64,000 bases of DNA from Paraburkholderia podalyriae (lineage in GTDB: Bacteria > Pseudomonadota > Gammaproteobacteria > Burkholderiales > Burkholderiaceae): NCBI RefSeq assembly GCF_014397785.1, contig NZ_VZQQ01000007.1, positions 228,909-292,908 on the forward strand. Reading direction: 5' to 3'. Every line of letters begins with the position of its first letter. Within the stretch, counting starts at the first letter, position 1. Below the pieces are notes generated by a model. It searched no databases. It saw nothing but the letters and a program-made list of their open reading frames with translations, and had not been told where the DNA came from. A program made the position numbers and the translations under genes. Of this stretch, positions 38,229-48,197 are shown one piece after another.

Positions 38229-38714
38229 ATGATCAACACACGAGAAGAGATTGAGCGCCGCCTGTCAGCGATTGAAGGACTGTCGATAAGTGCGGTACAC
38301 CATGCAGCAGGCACACTTACGATGCAGTTTGGCTCGCTACGACCGGTAGCCAGTTTCAAAGGTGCGCTCAGGCACGTTGGGGAGTGGTCGTTACACGTTC
38401 AATGCAACTGGAATATAGAACAGGCTGGCACTGCTATTGCGACGCAAGACGATCTTTTCGGGCCCGACGAAAAAGCACACGGTTCGGCGCAGCGCATCGA
38501 CGATTTGCTGGTTAAGCAGGGCCCGGCAATCGTGAAGAGCGTATCGGGAAGCGAAGAAGGTGGCGCGGTCATTTTATTGTCCGGTGGATTGCGGCTTGTC
38601 ATTACACCGAACAGCGCACCTGATCAGGAAGACTGGCGCTTTTTTGACCCAACCTCCGAGGCAAAGCACTTTGTCATCGAGGGCGGCAAGGTTGATCCGT
38701 GGTCTTTATCGTGA
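38229..38714 (+). CDS. Putative immunity protein for the upstream toxin candidate
   Basis: This 161-aa acidic, soluble protein is predicted to be mainly beta-strand (WSLHVQCNWNIE, GGAVILLSGGLRLVI, WRFFDPTSEAKHFVIEGG). Its size, lack of signal peptide, low GC and position immediately after the toxin candidate are those of immunity genes in polymorphic toxin systems. GGGA lies 7 nt before ATG 38229. No enzymatic motif is visible. It could instead be an unrelated hypothetical protein; co-occurrence in other genomes would decide. Confidence 0.5.
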   Translation: MINTREEIERRLSAIEGLSISAVHHAAGTLTMQFGSLRPVASFKGALRHVGEWSLHVQCNWNIEQAGTAIATQDDLFGPDEKAHGSAQRIDDLLVKQGPAIVKSVSGSEEGGAVILLSGGLRLVITPNSAPDQEDWRFFDPTSEAKHFVIEGGKVDPWSLS

Positions 38715-38829
38715 CCGAACGCGAAGTCACAAGCGCCGTGATATGGGCAGCGTGGATTTTGTGCGCGGACGGGTTCTAACCCGGAAGCCTTTGACCGTTG
38801 CTCCCGGGTACCTGCGCCCGCGCGCGGGT

Positions 38830-39849
38830 TCAATCCTTTTCCATCGCCGCGTCATACTTGCCGAGCGCGGCCGCGCCATTCAGGCGCGCGCGCTTGAGCA
38901 ACGCCTGCTGCGCTTCCTTCACGTTGCCCGGCTGACCGCGCCACGCCTGCAACGGCGGCTCCTGCAACGCGCGCCCGTACGAAAAACTCAGATTCCACGG
39001 CAGCGCGCCGAGCCGGTTCATCGCGTCGAGATTGGCGGTCGCCTCCTCGGGCGACTGTCCGCCCGACAGGAACACGAGACCGGGCACCGCCGAAGGCACC
39101 GTTCGCTTGAGCACGCGCACGCTTGCCGCCGCGATATGCGCCGTGCTCGACTGCTGCTGATGCTCGGAGCCGGGCAGCACCATGCTCGGCTTCAGCAAGA
39201 TATGTTCGAGCACCACGCGATGCCGATGCAGTGCATGAAACACCTCGTGCAACACCGCCTCGGTGACTTCCGCGCAACGCTCGATCGTGTGATCGCCGTC
39301 CATCAGCACCTCGGGCTCGACGATCGGCACGATACCGGCTTCCTGGCTGATCGCCGCGTAGCGCGCGAGCGAATCGGCATTCGCTTCTATCGCGAGGCGG
39401 CTCGGCAGGCTCGACGTGATGTTGTAGACCGCGCGCCACTTCGCGAAGCGCGCGCCTTGCCGTTTGTAATCGACGAAGCGTTTGGCGAGGCCGTCGAGGC
39501 CTTCGGTGATCTCGTCGCCGGGAGCGAGCGCGAGCGGCACCTTGCCAAGGTCGACCTTGATGCCGGGCACGACGCCGTTCGCCGCGGCCACTCGCGGGAA
39601 CGGCGTGCCGTCGTCGGCTTTCTGGCCGAGCGTTTCCTCGTAGAGGATGACGCCACTGACGAACTCGCCGAGACCGGGCGTCGTCAGCAGCAGGTTGCGA
39701 TAGGCACGGCGGTTTTCCTCGGTCGATTCGACGCCGATCGTCTTGAAGCGTTTGGCGATGGTCGGGCCGCTTTCGTCGGCGGCGAGAAGACCTTTGCCCG
39801 GTTGAACCATCGCTTTGACGGTGGCTTGCAGTTCGCTACGGGTGTCCAT
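38830..39849 (-). CDS. Fructose-bisphosphate aldolase class I
   Basis: This 339-aa class I aldolase of the eukaryotic type has the N-terminal GKGLLAADESGPTIAKRF, KVDLGKVPL, VEPEVLMDGDH, and the Schiff-base lysine Lys220 in ILLKPSMVLPG. The C-terminal substrate segment is FLSGGQSPEEA. It interconverts fructose 1,6-bisphosphate with dihydroxyacetone phosphate and glyceraldehyde 3-phosphate. Being metal-independent, it may back up the usual class II enzyme. It precedes the yjbQ-type gene convergently with the immunity-like gene. Confidence 0.93.
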   Translation of the reverse strand: MDTRSELQATVKAMVQPGKGLLAADESGPTIAKRFKTIGVESTEENRRAYRNLLLTTPGLGEFVSGVILYEETLGQKADDGTPFPRVAAANGVVPGIKVDLGKVPLALAPGDEITEGLDGLAKRFVDYKRQGARFAKWRAVYNITSSLPSRLAIEANADSLARYAAISQEAGIVPIVEPEVLMDGDHTIERCAEVTEAVLHEVFHALHRHRVVLEHILLKPSMVLPGSEHQQQSSTAHIAAASVRVLKRTVPSAVPGLVFLSGGQSPEEATANLDAMNRLGALPWNLSFSYGRALQEPPLQAWRGQPGNVKEAQQALLKRARLNGAAALGKYDAAMEKD

Positions 39850-39927
39850 GACGTGTGCTCCGTTGGGTAGGCTCCGTTCGATGCGGTACAGCTTCCTTTG
39901 CGTGACGCGTGAATGCGATAGCGGACT

Positions 39928-40347
39928 TCATTCGCCGAGCAGATGCAACACGATATCGCGCGGCTGCGGGTGACGCCGATGTTCGAACAGATACAGTCCC
40001 TGCCATGCGCCGAGCACCATCCTGCCGTGCTCGACGGGCACCGACAGTTGCGTCTGCGTGAGCGCAGTGCGCAGATGCGCGGGCATGTCGTCGGGGCCCT
40101 CGGTGTCGTGCTCGTAGCGCGCGGCGTCTTCGGGCGCGAGGGTCTCGAAGTAGCGCTCCAGATCGCGTCGCACCGACGGATCGGCATTCTCCTGAATCAG
40201 CAGCGACGCCGACGTGTGCCGGCAAAACAGCGTGAGCAGACCGGTACGGATGCCCGTATCGTCGACGAAGCGGCGCGCGTCGTCGGTAAATTCGACGAGG
40301 CCGCGCCCGCGGGCCTGGATGATCAAATGATGGATAGCCTGGCGCAT
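39928..40347 (-). CDS. YjbQ/UPF0047 family protein
   Basis: This 139-aa single-domain protein carries the family motif LFCRHTSASLLIQENADPSV and a C-terminal GTWQ-like GAWQGLYLFEHRRHP. YjbQ proteins show weak thiamine-phosphate synthase activity and bind a metal through conserved histidines; their main role is unclear. It lies 15 nt after the thioredoxin gene on the same strand and 78 nt before the aldolase, forming a likely three-gene unit. Confidence 0.88.
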   Translation of the reverse strand: MRQAIHHLIIQARGRGLVEFTDDARRFVDDTGIRTGLLTLFCRHTSASLLIQENADPSVRRDLERYFETLAPEDAARYEHDTEGPDDMPAHLRTALTQTQLSVPVEHGRMVLGAWQGLYLFEHRRHPQPRDIVLHLLGE

Positions 40348-40362
40348 GACGGATGTCGACTC

Positions 40363-40698
40363 TCAGAGCGACGCGAACGCATCCTCGATATCCTCGACGC
40401 CGCGCGGCCGCACCACGCGCGCGAGCTCGGCGCCATCGCGCATCAGCACGAGCGTCGGCCACAGCTTGATTTTGAACGAGCGGCCGAGCGGGCGGCCGGG
40501 GCCGTCTTCGATCTTCAGATGCCGCAGGCCCGCGTGCGGCGCGAGCGCCTGCCGGATCGATGCCTGCGCGCCCTGGCAATAGCCGCACCAGTCGGTGCCG
40601 AACTCGACGACTGTGACGCCGGGCAGGGAGTCGAGCTCGGCGCGCGTCGGGGCTTTCGTGGAATAAGCGGTCGGGGAGGTCATGCCTGCTTCGCTCAT
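40363..40698 (-). CDS. Thioredoxin-family protein
   Basis: This thioredoxin-fold protein is up to 111 aa. It has the redox motif WCGYC (Cys38, Cys41) and the cis-proline in LWPTLVLM. CGYC rather than CGPC suggests a redox potential different from canonical thioredoxin. No signal peptide is seen, so it is cytoplasmic. An alternative ATG lies at 40683, five codons in; neither start has a strong ribosome site. It heads the unit with the yjbQ-type and aldolase genes. Confidence 0.85.
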   Translation of the reverse strand: MSEAGMTSPTAYSTKAPTRAELDSLPGVTVVEFGTDWCGYCQGAQASIRQALAPHAGLRHLKIEDGPGRPLGRSFKIKLWPTLVLMRDGAELARVVRPRGVEDIEDAFASL

Positions 40699-40882
40699 GA
40701 TGATGATCTGCCAAGGGTAGCAGCTATGCCGCGGATCGTCAGCGAGACGGCTTTGGGCCGTCGATGCGCGCAGTGTCGCCGCGGCATGTTAAAAAGCGGT
40801 GCGCGCTCGCTCGACCGATCGACGCGCCGCGTCATCCACGAAACCCCGCGCACCAAACCTCGCGCACGGAACCTCGCAAAAA

Positions 40883-41179
40883 ATGAATGCACGAATCTTT
40901 CTGCAACATCCGCAGCACAAGGACGCTATCGCGGTCGCCACCGGCTTTAGCTGGGGCGCCTGCCTGCTGGGCTTTATCTGGGCGCTGTCCAAGAGAATGT
41001 GGTTCGCCGCGTTCGTGATGCTCGGCATCAACGTAATCCTGCTCGGCATCGGTTTGTGGGGCGAGACGGCCGATCTGATCGGCTTCGTGCTGTCGATCAT
41101 GTTCGCGTTCGCGTGCGGCGCATATGGCAACCGGTGGCACCGCTGGACGCTCGAACAGCGCGGCTACGTCGCGGTGTGA
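40883..41179 (+). CDS. DUF2628-type small membrane protein
   Basis: This 98-aa protein begins MNARIFLQHPQHKDAIAVAT, followed by FSWGACLLGFIWALSKRMW. These are the typical opening phrase and the first of about three hydrophobic segments of DUF2628 proteins. They are small inner-membrane proteins of unknown role. The upstream bases before ATG 40883 are A-rich. It is divergent from the thioredoxin gene. Confidence 0.7.
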   Translation: MNARIFLQHPQHKDAIAVATGFSWGACLLGFIWALSKRMWFAAFVMLGINVILLGIGLWGETADLIGFVLSIMFAFACGAYGNRWHRWTLEQRGYVAV

Positions 41180-41257
41180 TGCGCTCGCGCTGGAGCGAGG
41201 ATTGCTGCGCGCAGGCGTGTGATCGAGGGCGAGTTCAATTCGTCATGGAGGCGTTTC

Positions 41258-41763
41258 ATGCTCATTGCATCGGCAGTCCCTAGTCTCTCCGGTAATCGTT
41301 TCCCGATGCGCGGCGCCGCGCGCCGCGGCGTGCCTGGAGTCGCGCTGGCCGTGTCGTTGGTCATGCTGGCGATCGCGCCGCTCGCCCACGGCGCCGACGC
41401 GGCGCCGGCCCCCGCCACGGTTGCAGCCACCGCAGCCACGCCAGCCTCCGCCCCGCCGACGACACCTTCCTGCTGACCATCTTCCTGCGCCACGACGAAT
41501 CGAAGCCGCTGCCGAAGATCAACGATCAGCTGCGCGCGCAGGGCTTCTTCAAGACCTTCCCGCCGCCCGGCATCGAAGTCGTTTCGTGGTACGTGATGAT
41601 GGGCATCGGTCAGGTCGTGACGCTGCGCGTGCCCGCGAGCCGGCTGCGCGAAGTGAACCGCGCGATCGAATCGACTGCTTGGGGCGGCTACCACACTGAG
41701 TTCTATCCGACCTACGACTACAAGGCGCAGGCGCAGCAAATGCGCGCAACTGAGGGCAAGTAG
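41258..41763 (+). pseudogene. Secreted protein of unknown function, single-base frameshift
   Basis: ATG 41258, with GGAGG upstream, starts a protein with a signal peptide (VALAVSLVMLAIAPLAHGAD) and an Ala/Pro-rich linker. Its frame ends early at the TGA near 41474. In the next frame DDTFLLTIFLRHDESKPLPK continues as a compact domain with FFKTFPPPGIEVVSWYVMMG, to the stop at 41763. Adding one base in the CCCCGCC tract at 41451-41457 restores a protein of about 168 aa. The conserved-looking second half suggests a real gene that is recently broken or misread. The family is unknown to me. Confidence 0.7.
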
Positions 41764-41998
41764 CAGCGAGCGCGCGATCAGCTTGCCGCTAACGGCACGC
41801 ATCGCCACAGCACGGCGGGAGCAGCCCGATGCACCAGCGCGCGTCCCACGGAATTGGGACAGCGCTTCGCGGGTTTACGCGGGCCGCGCTCCGGGTCGAT
41901 AATGCCCCGGTCGTTCCGGCCCCGAACCTGCGGCGCCAATCGTGCCTTCGAGCGCATTGTTGCGCATCGCGGCTCGCCCCACCTGACCCACCGTCCCC

Positions 41999-43342
41999 GT
42001 GTTGAAAACTGCGCGCTTTTTCGACCTGCTTCGCATTCCTGGCTTCAAGCCGCTCGCCGCCGCCACGCTGATGCTCGGTGTGGCGATGTCCTTCACCGCA
42101 CCGTATCTGTCTCTGTTCGGCATCGAACGCGCCGGCATGACGCCGTTCCGGCTCGGCGTGTTCATGACGCTGATCGCCGCGAGCGGCGTGCTCGCGAGTA
42201 CGCTCGCCGGGCGGTGGAGCGACAGGAGCGGGCGGCATCGACCGTTATTGCTGGCGGCGCTCATCGCGGCCGCGCTCGGCTACCTGAGTCTGTGCGTGGT
42301 GCGCGATTACCGGCTGCTGCTCGTGGTCGGCATCGTGTTCATCGGCGCGGGCGGCTCGGCGATCTCGATGGTGTTCTCGTTCAGCCGCGCGGCGCTGCCG
42401 GTGCCGGACCCCGCCGAGCGGGTGTTCGCGAGCGCGACGCTGCGCACGATCCTGTCGGCCGCATGGGTGTTCGGGCCGTCGGTCGGCGCGCTGGTGCTCG
42501 CCGCCACGAGCTTCACCGGGCTGTTCCTGTTCGCGGCCGCGAGCTTCGCGACCTGCGGCTTCATCGTCTGGCGCATGCAGGAGCCGCGGAGCCATCTCGG
42601 TGACCACACGGTCGAGGACACCGCGGCGGAGCCGTCCGCGTCGATCACGGTGCCACCGCTGAGGCAGCCCGGCGAGGACGCGCACGAAACACTGCCGATC
42701 GCGTCGGCGAACGACATCCTGCGCTCGGTGACCGCGCTGACCTTGCTCGGCCTCGCCGCGAACGCGACGATGATCGTGCTGCCGCTGTACATCGTGCACG
42801 GTCTGAACGGCACGCATCTCGATGTGTCGGTGATGCTCGGCCTCGGCGCGCTGACCGAAATCCCGATGATGCTCGCGCTCGGCGCGAAGTCCTCTTCGCT
42901 GCATAAGCCGAACTGGCTTGCCGCCTGCGCGGCCGTGCATGCGGTGTACTTCGTCGCGATGTCGCTGGCGGGCACCGTCAGCATGCTGATCCCGATGCAG
43001 ATGTTGAACGCCTTCGTGGTCGCCGTAACCTCGTGCCTCGGCATGACCTATGTGCAGGATCTGATGCCGCATTCGCCCGGACGCGCGACCGCGCTGTTCT
43101 TCAATGCAGCGCGGGTCGGCTCGATCCTGTCGGGCGTGCTGTCGGGGCTGCTCGTGCAGGCGTTCAGCTATCGCGGCACGTTCCTGTTCTGCGGGCTGCT
43201 GGCGCTGTGCGCGCTCGTGCTGTTCGCGGTGCCCGGCTATCGCTACCCGCTGATGTGGCGCGCGTTCACGCGCTTCGCGGCTGCGCAATACCTGAAGCTG
43301 GCCGCGCGCCGCGGCGTACGCGTGCCCGAGCGCGGCGAATGA
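41999..43342 (+). CDS. MFS transporter, sugar-efflux (SetA-like) type
   Basis: This 447-aa 12-TM transporter begins at GTG 41999 (a TTG follows immediately). TM1 lies in PLAAATLMLGVAMSFTAPYL, and motif A is AGRWSDRSGRHRPLLL. A long cytoplasmic loop (residues about 195-235) separates the two halves. SetA-type proteins export sugars or sugar analogues across the inner membrane. The upstream 235 bp have no recognisable gene. It is followed by the 6-phosphogluconate dehydrogenase gene 217 bp away. Confidence 0.8.
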   Translation: MLKTARFFDLLRIPGFKPLAAATLMLGVAMSFTAPYLSLFGIERAGMTPFRLGVFMTLIAASGVLASTLAGRWSDRSGRHRPLLLAALIAAALGYLSLCVVRDYRLLLVVGIVFIGAGGSAISMVFSFSRAALPVPDPAERVFASATLRTILSAAWVFGPSVGALVLAATSFTGLFLFAAASFATCGFIVWRMQEPRSHLGDHTVEDTAAEPSASITVPPLRQPGEDAHETLPIASANDILRSVTALTLLGLAANATMIVLPLYIVHGLNGTHLDVSVMLGLGALTEIPMMLALGAKSSSLHKPNWLAACAAVHAVYFVAMSLAGTVSMLIPMQMLNAFVVAVTSCLGMTYVQDLMPHSPGRATALFFNAARVGSILSGVLSGLLVQAFSYRGTFLFCGLLALCALVLFAVPGYRYPLMWRAFTRFAAAQYLKLAARRGVRVPERGE

Positions 43343-43559
43343 CGGGGGCGCCGGCGCATTCGCGTTCGAGCGGATGCGCCGCGCCTCCAGCCGCCCGGAG
43401 CTTTGAGCCGCGCCGCGCCTCTGCAAAAAAGTGCGGCTTCGTTCGACACATTCGGCGTTCCTCGCGACACAGCGCCTATGCTTAAGGGCAGCCACGCCGC
43501 CGCACAACACGACGACCAGAGAATCTCACAGCGCAACGCAGCATCTTTCGGAGCGAGCC

Positions 43560-44594
43560 ATGCAGCTAGGCATGATTGGATTGGGACGGATGGGTGCCGA
43601 CATGGTGCGGCGCCTGTCGAAGGGCGCTCAGCAATGCATCGTCTACGACGTGCAGCCGGCGGCGGTCGACAGGCTCAAACAGGAAGGCGTGGCCGGCGCG
43701 AGCTCGCTCGAAGATCTCGTCGCGAAGCTCGACAAGCCGCGCGCCGTTTGGCTCATGGTGCCCGCGGCCGTGGTCGACGCGACGCTCGACAAGCTCGTGC
43801 CGCTGCTGGAGCCGGGCGACGTCGTGATCGACGGCGGCAACTCCTACTATCACGACGACATTCGCCGCGGCCAGCAACTCGGTGCGCGCCAGCTTCACTA
43901 TGTGGACGTCGGCACGAGCGGCGGCGTCGCGGGGCGCGAGCGCGGTTACTGCCTGATGATCGGTGGGGATGCCGAGATCGTCAAACGGCTCGAACCGATC
44001 TTCTCGACATTAGCGCCGGGCGAGGGTACGGCGAGCGCGACACCGGGCCGCGCGGCGGGCGCCAGCACCGCCGGGCCGGGCTTCCTGCATTGCGGCCCGC
44101 AGGGCGCGGGGCATTTCGTCAAGATGGTCCATAACGGCATCGAGTATGGCCTGATGGCCGCTTATGCCGAGGGTCTGAACGTGCTGCGCCACGCCGACGC
44201 CGGTCGGCACGCGCGCGAAGCCGACGCCGAGACGTCGCCGCTGCGCCGCCCCGAGCTGTATCAGTACGATCTGAATCTCGCGGATATCACCGAAGTATGG
44301 CGGCGCGGCAGTGTGATCGGCTCGTGGCTGCTCGACCTGATCGCCGGCTCGCTTGCAAGCGACACCGAACTGAAAGGCTACGCGGGCCGCGTGTCGGATT
44401 CGGGCGAAGGGCGCTGGACCGTCGCGGCGGCCATCGACGAAGGCGTGCCGACGCCGGTGCTGAGCGCGGCGCTGTTCGCGCGTTTCAGTTCGCGCGGCGA
44501 AGCCGATTTCGCGAACCGCGTGCTATCGGCGATGCGGCACGATTTCGGCGGCCACGCGGAAAAACCTGTCGCCCCGGACGGCGGGCTGAAGTAG
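43560..44594 (+). CDS. gnd: 6-phosphogluconate dehydrogenase (decarboxylating), short form
   Basis: This 344-aa enzyme has the NAD(P) motif GLGRMG (residues 7-12), [12 protein letters not shown], the substrate serine motif TSGGVAG (from 119), and catalytic Lys188/Asn192 in [13 protein letters not shown]. The length matches the short, often NAD-preferring GndA/YqeC-like group rather than the 468-aa form. An unusual Gly/Ala-rich insert ([16 protein letters not shown]) lies at about 159-174. It oxidises 6-phosphogluconate to ribulose 5-phosphate. GGAGCGAGCC precedes ATG 43560. It precedes the HAD hydrolase and phosphoketolase genes. Confidence 0.92.
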   Translation: MQLGMIGLGRMGADMVRRLSKGAQQCIVYDVQPAAVDRLKQEGVAGASSLEDLVAKLDKPRAVWLMVPAAVVDATLDKLVPLLEPGDVVIDGGNSYYHDDIRRGQQLGARQLHYVDVGTSGGVAGRERGYCLMIGGDAEIVKRLEPIFSTLAPGEGTASATPGRAAGASTAGPGFLHCGPQGAGHFVKMVHNGIEYGLMAAYAEGLNVLRHADAGRHAREADAETSPLRRPELYQYDLNLADITEVWRRGSVIGSWLLDLIAGSLASDTELKGYAGRVSDSGEGRWTVAAAIDEGVPTPVLSAALFARFSSRGEADFANRVLSAMRHDFGGHAEKPVAPDGGLK

Positions 44595-44665
44595 CCGAGC
44601 CGTTCACGAGTCCGCTATCACGCCGATCCGGCGAACCGTCCCGCGAACCGCCACCAGGAGCCGCG

Positions 44666-45364
44666 ATGCCAGTCACTTCCGCTACGCCGCACGACGTCGT
44701 ATTTCTGTTCGATTGCGACAACACGCTGCTCGACAACGATCACGTGCTGCAGGATCTGCGCGCGCACATGATGGGCCAGTTCGGCGAAGAGAACAGTGCG
44801 CGCTACTGGGAAATCTTCGAGAACCTGCGCGCCGAACTCGGCTACGCCGATTACCTCGGCGCGCTGCAACGCTACCGGACCGAGCATCCCCGCGACACGC
44901 GCCTGCTGTTGATGTCGTCGTTCCTGATCGAGTATCCGTTTGCGAACCGGCTTTATCCGGGCGCGCTGGACGCGCTGCGGCATGTGGGCAAACACGGGCC
45001 GACGGTGATCCTGTCGGATGGCGACGTCGTGTTCCAGCCGCGCAAGATTTCGCGCTCGGGCCTGTGGGACGAAGTCGACGGGCGCGTGCTGATCTACATC
45101 CACAAGGAGCTGATGCTCGATCAGGTGATGGAGTGCTATCCGGCGCGCCATTACGTGATGGTCGACGACAAGCTGCGGATTCTGAGCGCGATGAAGAAGG
45201 CTTGGGGCGCGGAGCTGACGACGGTGTTCCCGCGCCAAGGGCACTATGCGTTCGATCCGAAGGAAATCGCGAGCAATCCATCCGCGGACGTGACGCTCGG
45301 GCGGATCGGCGAGTTGGCGGAGATCGACGTGCAAACCCTGTTGCGTAGCGCAAAGGGCAACTAG
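44666..45364 (+). CDS. HAD-superfamily hydrolase
   Basis: This 232-aa cytoplasmic phosphatase-like protein has HAD motif I FDCDNTLLDND (nucleophile Asp16, Asp18), motif II VILSDGD, and motif IV HYVMVDDKLRIL. A helical cap occupies residues 20-110. The substrate is probably a sugar phosphate, judging from the neighbouring gnd and phosphoketolase genes; this is inference. CAGGAG lies just before ATG 44666. Confidence 0.87.
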   Translation: MPVTSATPHDVVFLFDCDNTLLDNDHVLQDLRAHMMGQFGEENSARYWEIFENLRAELGYADYLGALQRYRTEHPRDTRLLLMSSFLIEYPFANRLYPGALDALRHVGKHGPTVILSDGDVVFQPRKISRSGLWDEVDGRVLIYIHKELMLDQVMECYPARHYVMVDDKLRILSAMKKAWGAELTTVFPRQGHYAFDPKEIASNPSADVTLGRIGELAEIDVQTLLRSAKGN

Positions 45365-45393
45365 CGGGCGCCGCTGCGCCGGGCGCCGCCGCG

Positions 45394-45531
45394 CTAGCCG
45401 TGGCCGAACAGCTTGACCAGCAGCCCGAACACACCAATCGGGATGGCGACCGCCACGCACAGCACCACCAACGTAAGGACCAGGACCACGAGCACTTTGA
45501 TCGCACTGGGAGATGTCGACATAACGGCCAT
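45394..45531 (-). CDS. Small single-TM membrane protein
   Basis: This 45-aa peptide (42 aa if started at 45522) consists of a short polar head, one long hydrophobic segment (KVLVVLVLTLVVLCVAVAIP), and a Gly-rich end (LVKLFGHG). The frame opens further upstream but without membrane or signal character. No ribosome site is clear. It sits convergent with the HAD gene and divergent from phosphoketolase. It could be a small stress membrane protein or an unexpressed frame. Confidence 0.4.
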   Translation of the reverse strand: MAVMSTSPSAIKVLVVLVLTLVVLCVAVAIPIGVFGLLVKLFGHG

Positions 45532-45790
45532 TGACCTGAGACAAAGGAACCCGAAAGGAAAGCAGGTCGCGCAACGCGAATGCAGTACGAATGCCACATT
45601 CGGCGCGACATACTGTGACAGGTAGCAGGCATTCGCCACCGTTTGAGCAGCTTAGTACATTCGACTCGCGCAACACGGCTTCGTTTCGATTGCATCGAAT
45701 CATCCTCCGCCGATTCGTGCGAGCGCATCACTCATCCACTACCGCATCATCCGCCAACCCGCTTGACAGTCGTTTTCGAGGAGTGACGCC

Positions 45791-48184
45791 ATGGCCGAAG
45801 CAACCTCGCAACCCACCCCGCCGCAAGTGCTGGACCACGACACGCTGCGCAACATGGATCGCTACTGGCGCGCGTGCAATTACCTGTCGGTCGGCATGAT
45901 CTATCTGCGCGACAACCCGCTGCTGCGCGAAGCGCTGAAGCCCGAGCACATCAAGAACCGGCTGCTCGGCCATTGGGGCTCCGACGCCGGACAGAGCTTC
46001 GTGCTCGTGCATCTGAACCGGCTGATCCGCAAACTCGATCTCGACATTATCTATCTGTCCGGTCCCGGTCACGGTGCGCCCGCGAGTCTCGCGCACTGCT
46101 ACCTGGAAGGTCATTACTCGGAGATTTATCCGGATCGCAGCGAGGACGAAGCCGGCATGCAGCGCTTTTTCCGGCTATTCTCGTTCCCGGGCGGCATCGG
46201 TTCGCATTGCACGCCGGAAACGCCGGGCTCGATTCATGAAGGCGGCGAACTCGGCTACTGCCTGTCGCATGGCTACGGCGCCGCGTTCGACAATCCGGAG
46301 CTGATCGTCACGGTGATGATCGGCGATGGCGAAGCGGAAACCGGCCCGCTCGCCACCTCGTGGCATTCGAACAAATTCCTGAACCCGATCCGCGACGGCG
46401 CGGTGCTGCCGGTGCTGCATCTGAACGGCTACAAGATCGCCAATCCGACGCTGCTCGCGCGCATTCCGCGTGAAGAACTCGAAGCATTGATGATCGGCTA
46501 CGGCCATAAGCCGTATTTCGTCGAAGGCGACGATCCGGCCACGATGCATCAACAGATGGCTGCGGCGCTCGAACAATGCATCGGTGAAATTCGCGCGATC
46601 CAGCAACATGCGCGGCAGAACAATGACGCGACGCGGCCGCGCTGGCCGATGATCGTGCTGCGCTCGCCGAAAGGCTGGACCGGGCCGAAGGAAGTCGACG
46701 GTCACAAGGTCGAAGGATCGTGGCGCTCGCATCAGGTGCCGGTGGCCGATGCGGTGACCAATCGCAAGAGTCTGAAAATCGTCGAGGAGTGGCTGCGCAG
46801 CTACGGCCCCGACACGCTGTTCGACGCGAACGGGCGGCTCGTCGAGGAACTGCGGGCGCTTGCGCCCGAAGGCGCGCGCCGCATCAGCGCCAATCCGCAC
46901 GCGAACGGCGGGCTGATGTGCAAGATGCTCGACATGCCGCCGTTTCGCGATTACGCGGTGGCCGTGAAGAAACCGGCAGCGGACTATACGTCGCCGACGG
47001 CGGTGCTCGGCACGTTCCTGCGCGACGTGATGCGCAACAACATGTCGAATTTCCGGTTGTTCGGTCCCGACGAAACCGCGAGCAACAAGCTGCACGCGGT
47101 TTATCAGGCATCGGGCAAGACCTGGGTCGCCGGGCTCGAAGCGAGCGACGCCGACGGCGGCGACCTGTCGCCCGATGGCCGCGTGATGGAAATGCTCAGC
47201 GAGCACACGCTCGAAGGCTGGTTCGAAGGCTATGTGCTGACCGGTCGCCACGGACTCTTCGCGACCTACGAGGCGTTCGTGCACGTGATCGACTCGATGT
47301 TCAACCAGCACGCGAAGTGGCTCGAAAAAGCCAAGCGCGATCTTGACTGGCGGCAGCCGGTGCCGTCGCTCAATCTGCTGATCACGTCGATCGTGTGGCG
47401 CCAGGACCACAACGGCTTCACGCACCAGGACCCCGGATTTCTCGACGTGGTCACGAACAAGAGTCCGGACGTCGTGCGAATCTATCTGCCGCCCGACGCG
47501 AACTGTCTGCTCAGCGTCGCCGATCACTGCCTGCGCTCGCGCGACTACGTGAACGTGATCGTGTCCGACAAGCAGCCGCATCTGAACTACCTGGACATGG
47601 ATGCGGCCGTCACGCATTGCACGAAGGGCATCGGCATCTGGGACTGGGCATCGACCGATCAGGGCGTCGAGCCGGACGTCGTGATCGCGTGCGCGGGCGA
47701 CATCGCGACGATGGAAGCACTCGCCGCCGTGCAGATCCTGAAGGAGCATTTCGCGACGCTTAAGATCCGCTTCGTCAACGTGGTCGATCTGTTCCGCCTG
47801 ATGCCCGAGCATGCGCATCCGCACGGACTGTCCAACCGCGACTTCGATTCGCTGTTTACGACCAGCAAACCGGTGATCTTCAACTTCCACTCGTATGCAT
47901 CGCTCGTGCACAAGCTGACGTATAACCGCGAGAATCACAAAAATATTCACGTCCACGGCTATCGCGAGAAGGGCAACATCAATACGCCGCTCGAACTCGC
48001 GATCATCAACGGGATCGACCGATTCACGCTTGCGATCGATGCGATCGACCGGGTGTCAACGCTACGCGGCGTCGGCGATCATACGAAGGAGTGGCTGCGC
48101 GGGCAGATCATCGAGCATCTCGCGTACGCTCACTCGGAAGGGATCGACAAGGAGGAAATCCGCGACTGGACGTGGAAAGGCTGA
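45791..48184 (+). CDS. xfp: Phosphoketolase (xylulose 5-phosphate/fructose 6-phosphate)
   Basis: This 797-aa TPP enzyme has family signatures [20 protein letters not shown] and the TPP/Mg motif [20 protein letters not shown] (from residue 178). It also has [14 protein letters not shown], and a C-terminal half with [10 protein letters not shown] and ISDWTWKG-like ending RDWTWKG. It splits xylulose 5-phosphate to glyceraldehyde 3-phosphate and acetyl-phosphate, using phosphate, without losing carbon. CGAGGAGTGACGCC fixes ATG 45791. The acetate kinase gene starts 13 nt after its stop, forming a phosphoketolase-acetate shunt operon. Confidence 0.95.
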   Translation: MAEATSQPTPPQVLDHDTLRNMDRYWRACNYLSVGMIYLRDNPLLREALKPEHIKNRLLGHWGSDAGQSFVLVHLNRLIRKLDLDIIYLSGPGHGAPASLAHCYLEGHYSEIYPDRSEDEAGMQRFFRLFSFPGGIGSHCTPETPGSIHEGGELGYCLSHGYGAAFDNPELIVTVMIGDGEAETGPLATSWHSNKFLNPIRDGAVLPVLHLNGYKIANPTLLARIPREELEALMIGYGHKPYFVEGDDPATMHQQMAAALEQCIGEIRAIQQHARQNNDATRPRWPMIVLRSPKGWTGPKEVDGHKVEGSWRSHQVPVADAVTNRKSLKIVEEWLRSYGPDTLFDANGRLVEELRALAPEGARRISANPHANGGLMCKMLDMPPFRDYAVAVKKPAADYTSPTAVLGTFLRDVMRNNMSNFRLFGPDETASNKLHAVYQASGKTWVAGLEASDADGGDLSPDGRVMEMLSEHTLEGWFEGYVLTGRHGLFATYEAFVHVIDSMFNQHAKWLEKAKRDLDWRQPVPSLNLLITSIVWRQDHNGFTHQDPGFLDVVTNKSPDVVRIYLPPDANCLLSVADHCLRSRDYVNVIVSDKQPHLNYLDMDAAVTHCTKGIGIWDWASTDQGVEPDVVIACAGDIATMEALAAVQILKEHFATLKIRFVNVVDLFRLMPEHAHPHGLSNRDFDSLFTTSKPVIFNFHSYASLVHKLTYNRENHKNIHVHGYREKGNINTPLELAIINGIDRFTLAIDAIDRVSTLRGVGDHTKEWLRGQIIEHLAYAHSEGIDKEEIRDWTWKG

Positions 48185-48197
48185 GCGAGGACGCGCC

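Noticed and set aside
46175..47956. A 593-codon minus-strand open frame
   Set aside because: It is wholly antisense to phosphoketolase, has no recognisable motif and is Arg/His-rich. It is a codon-bias shadow.
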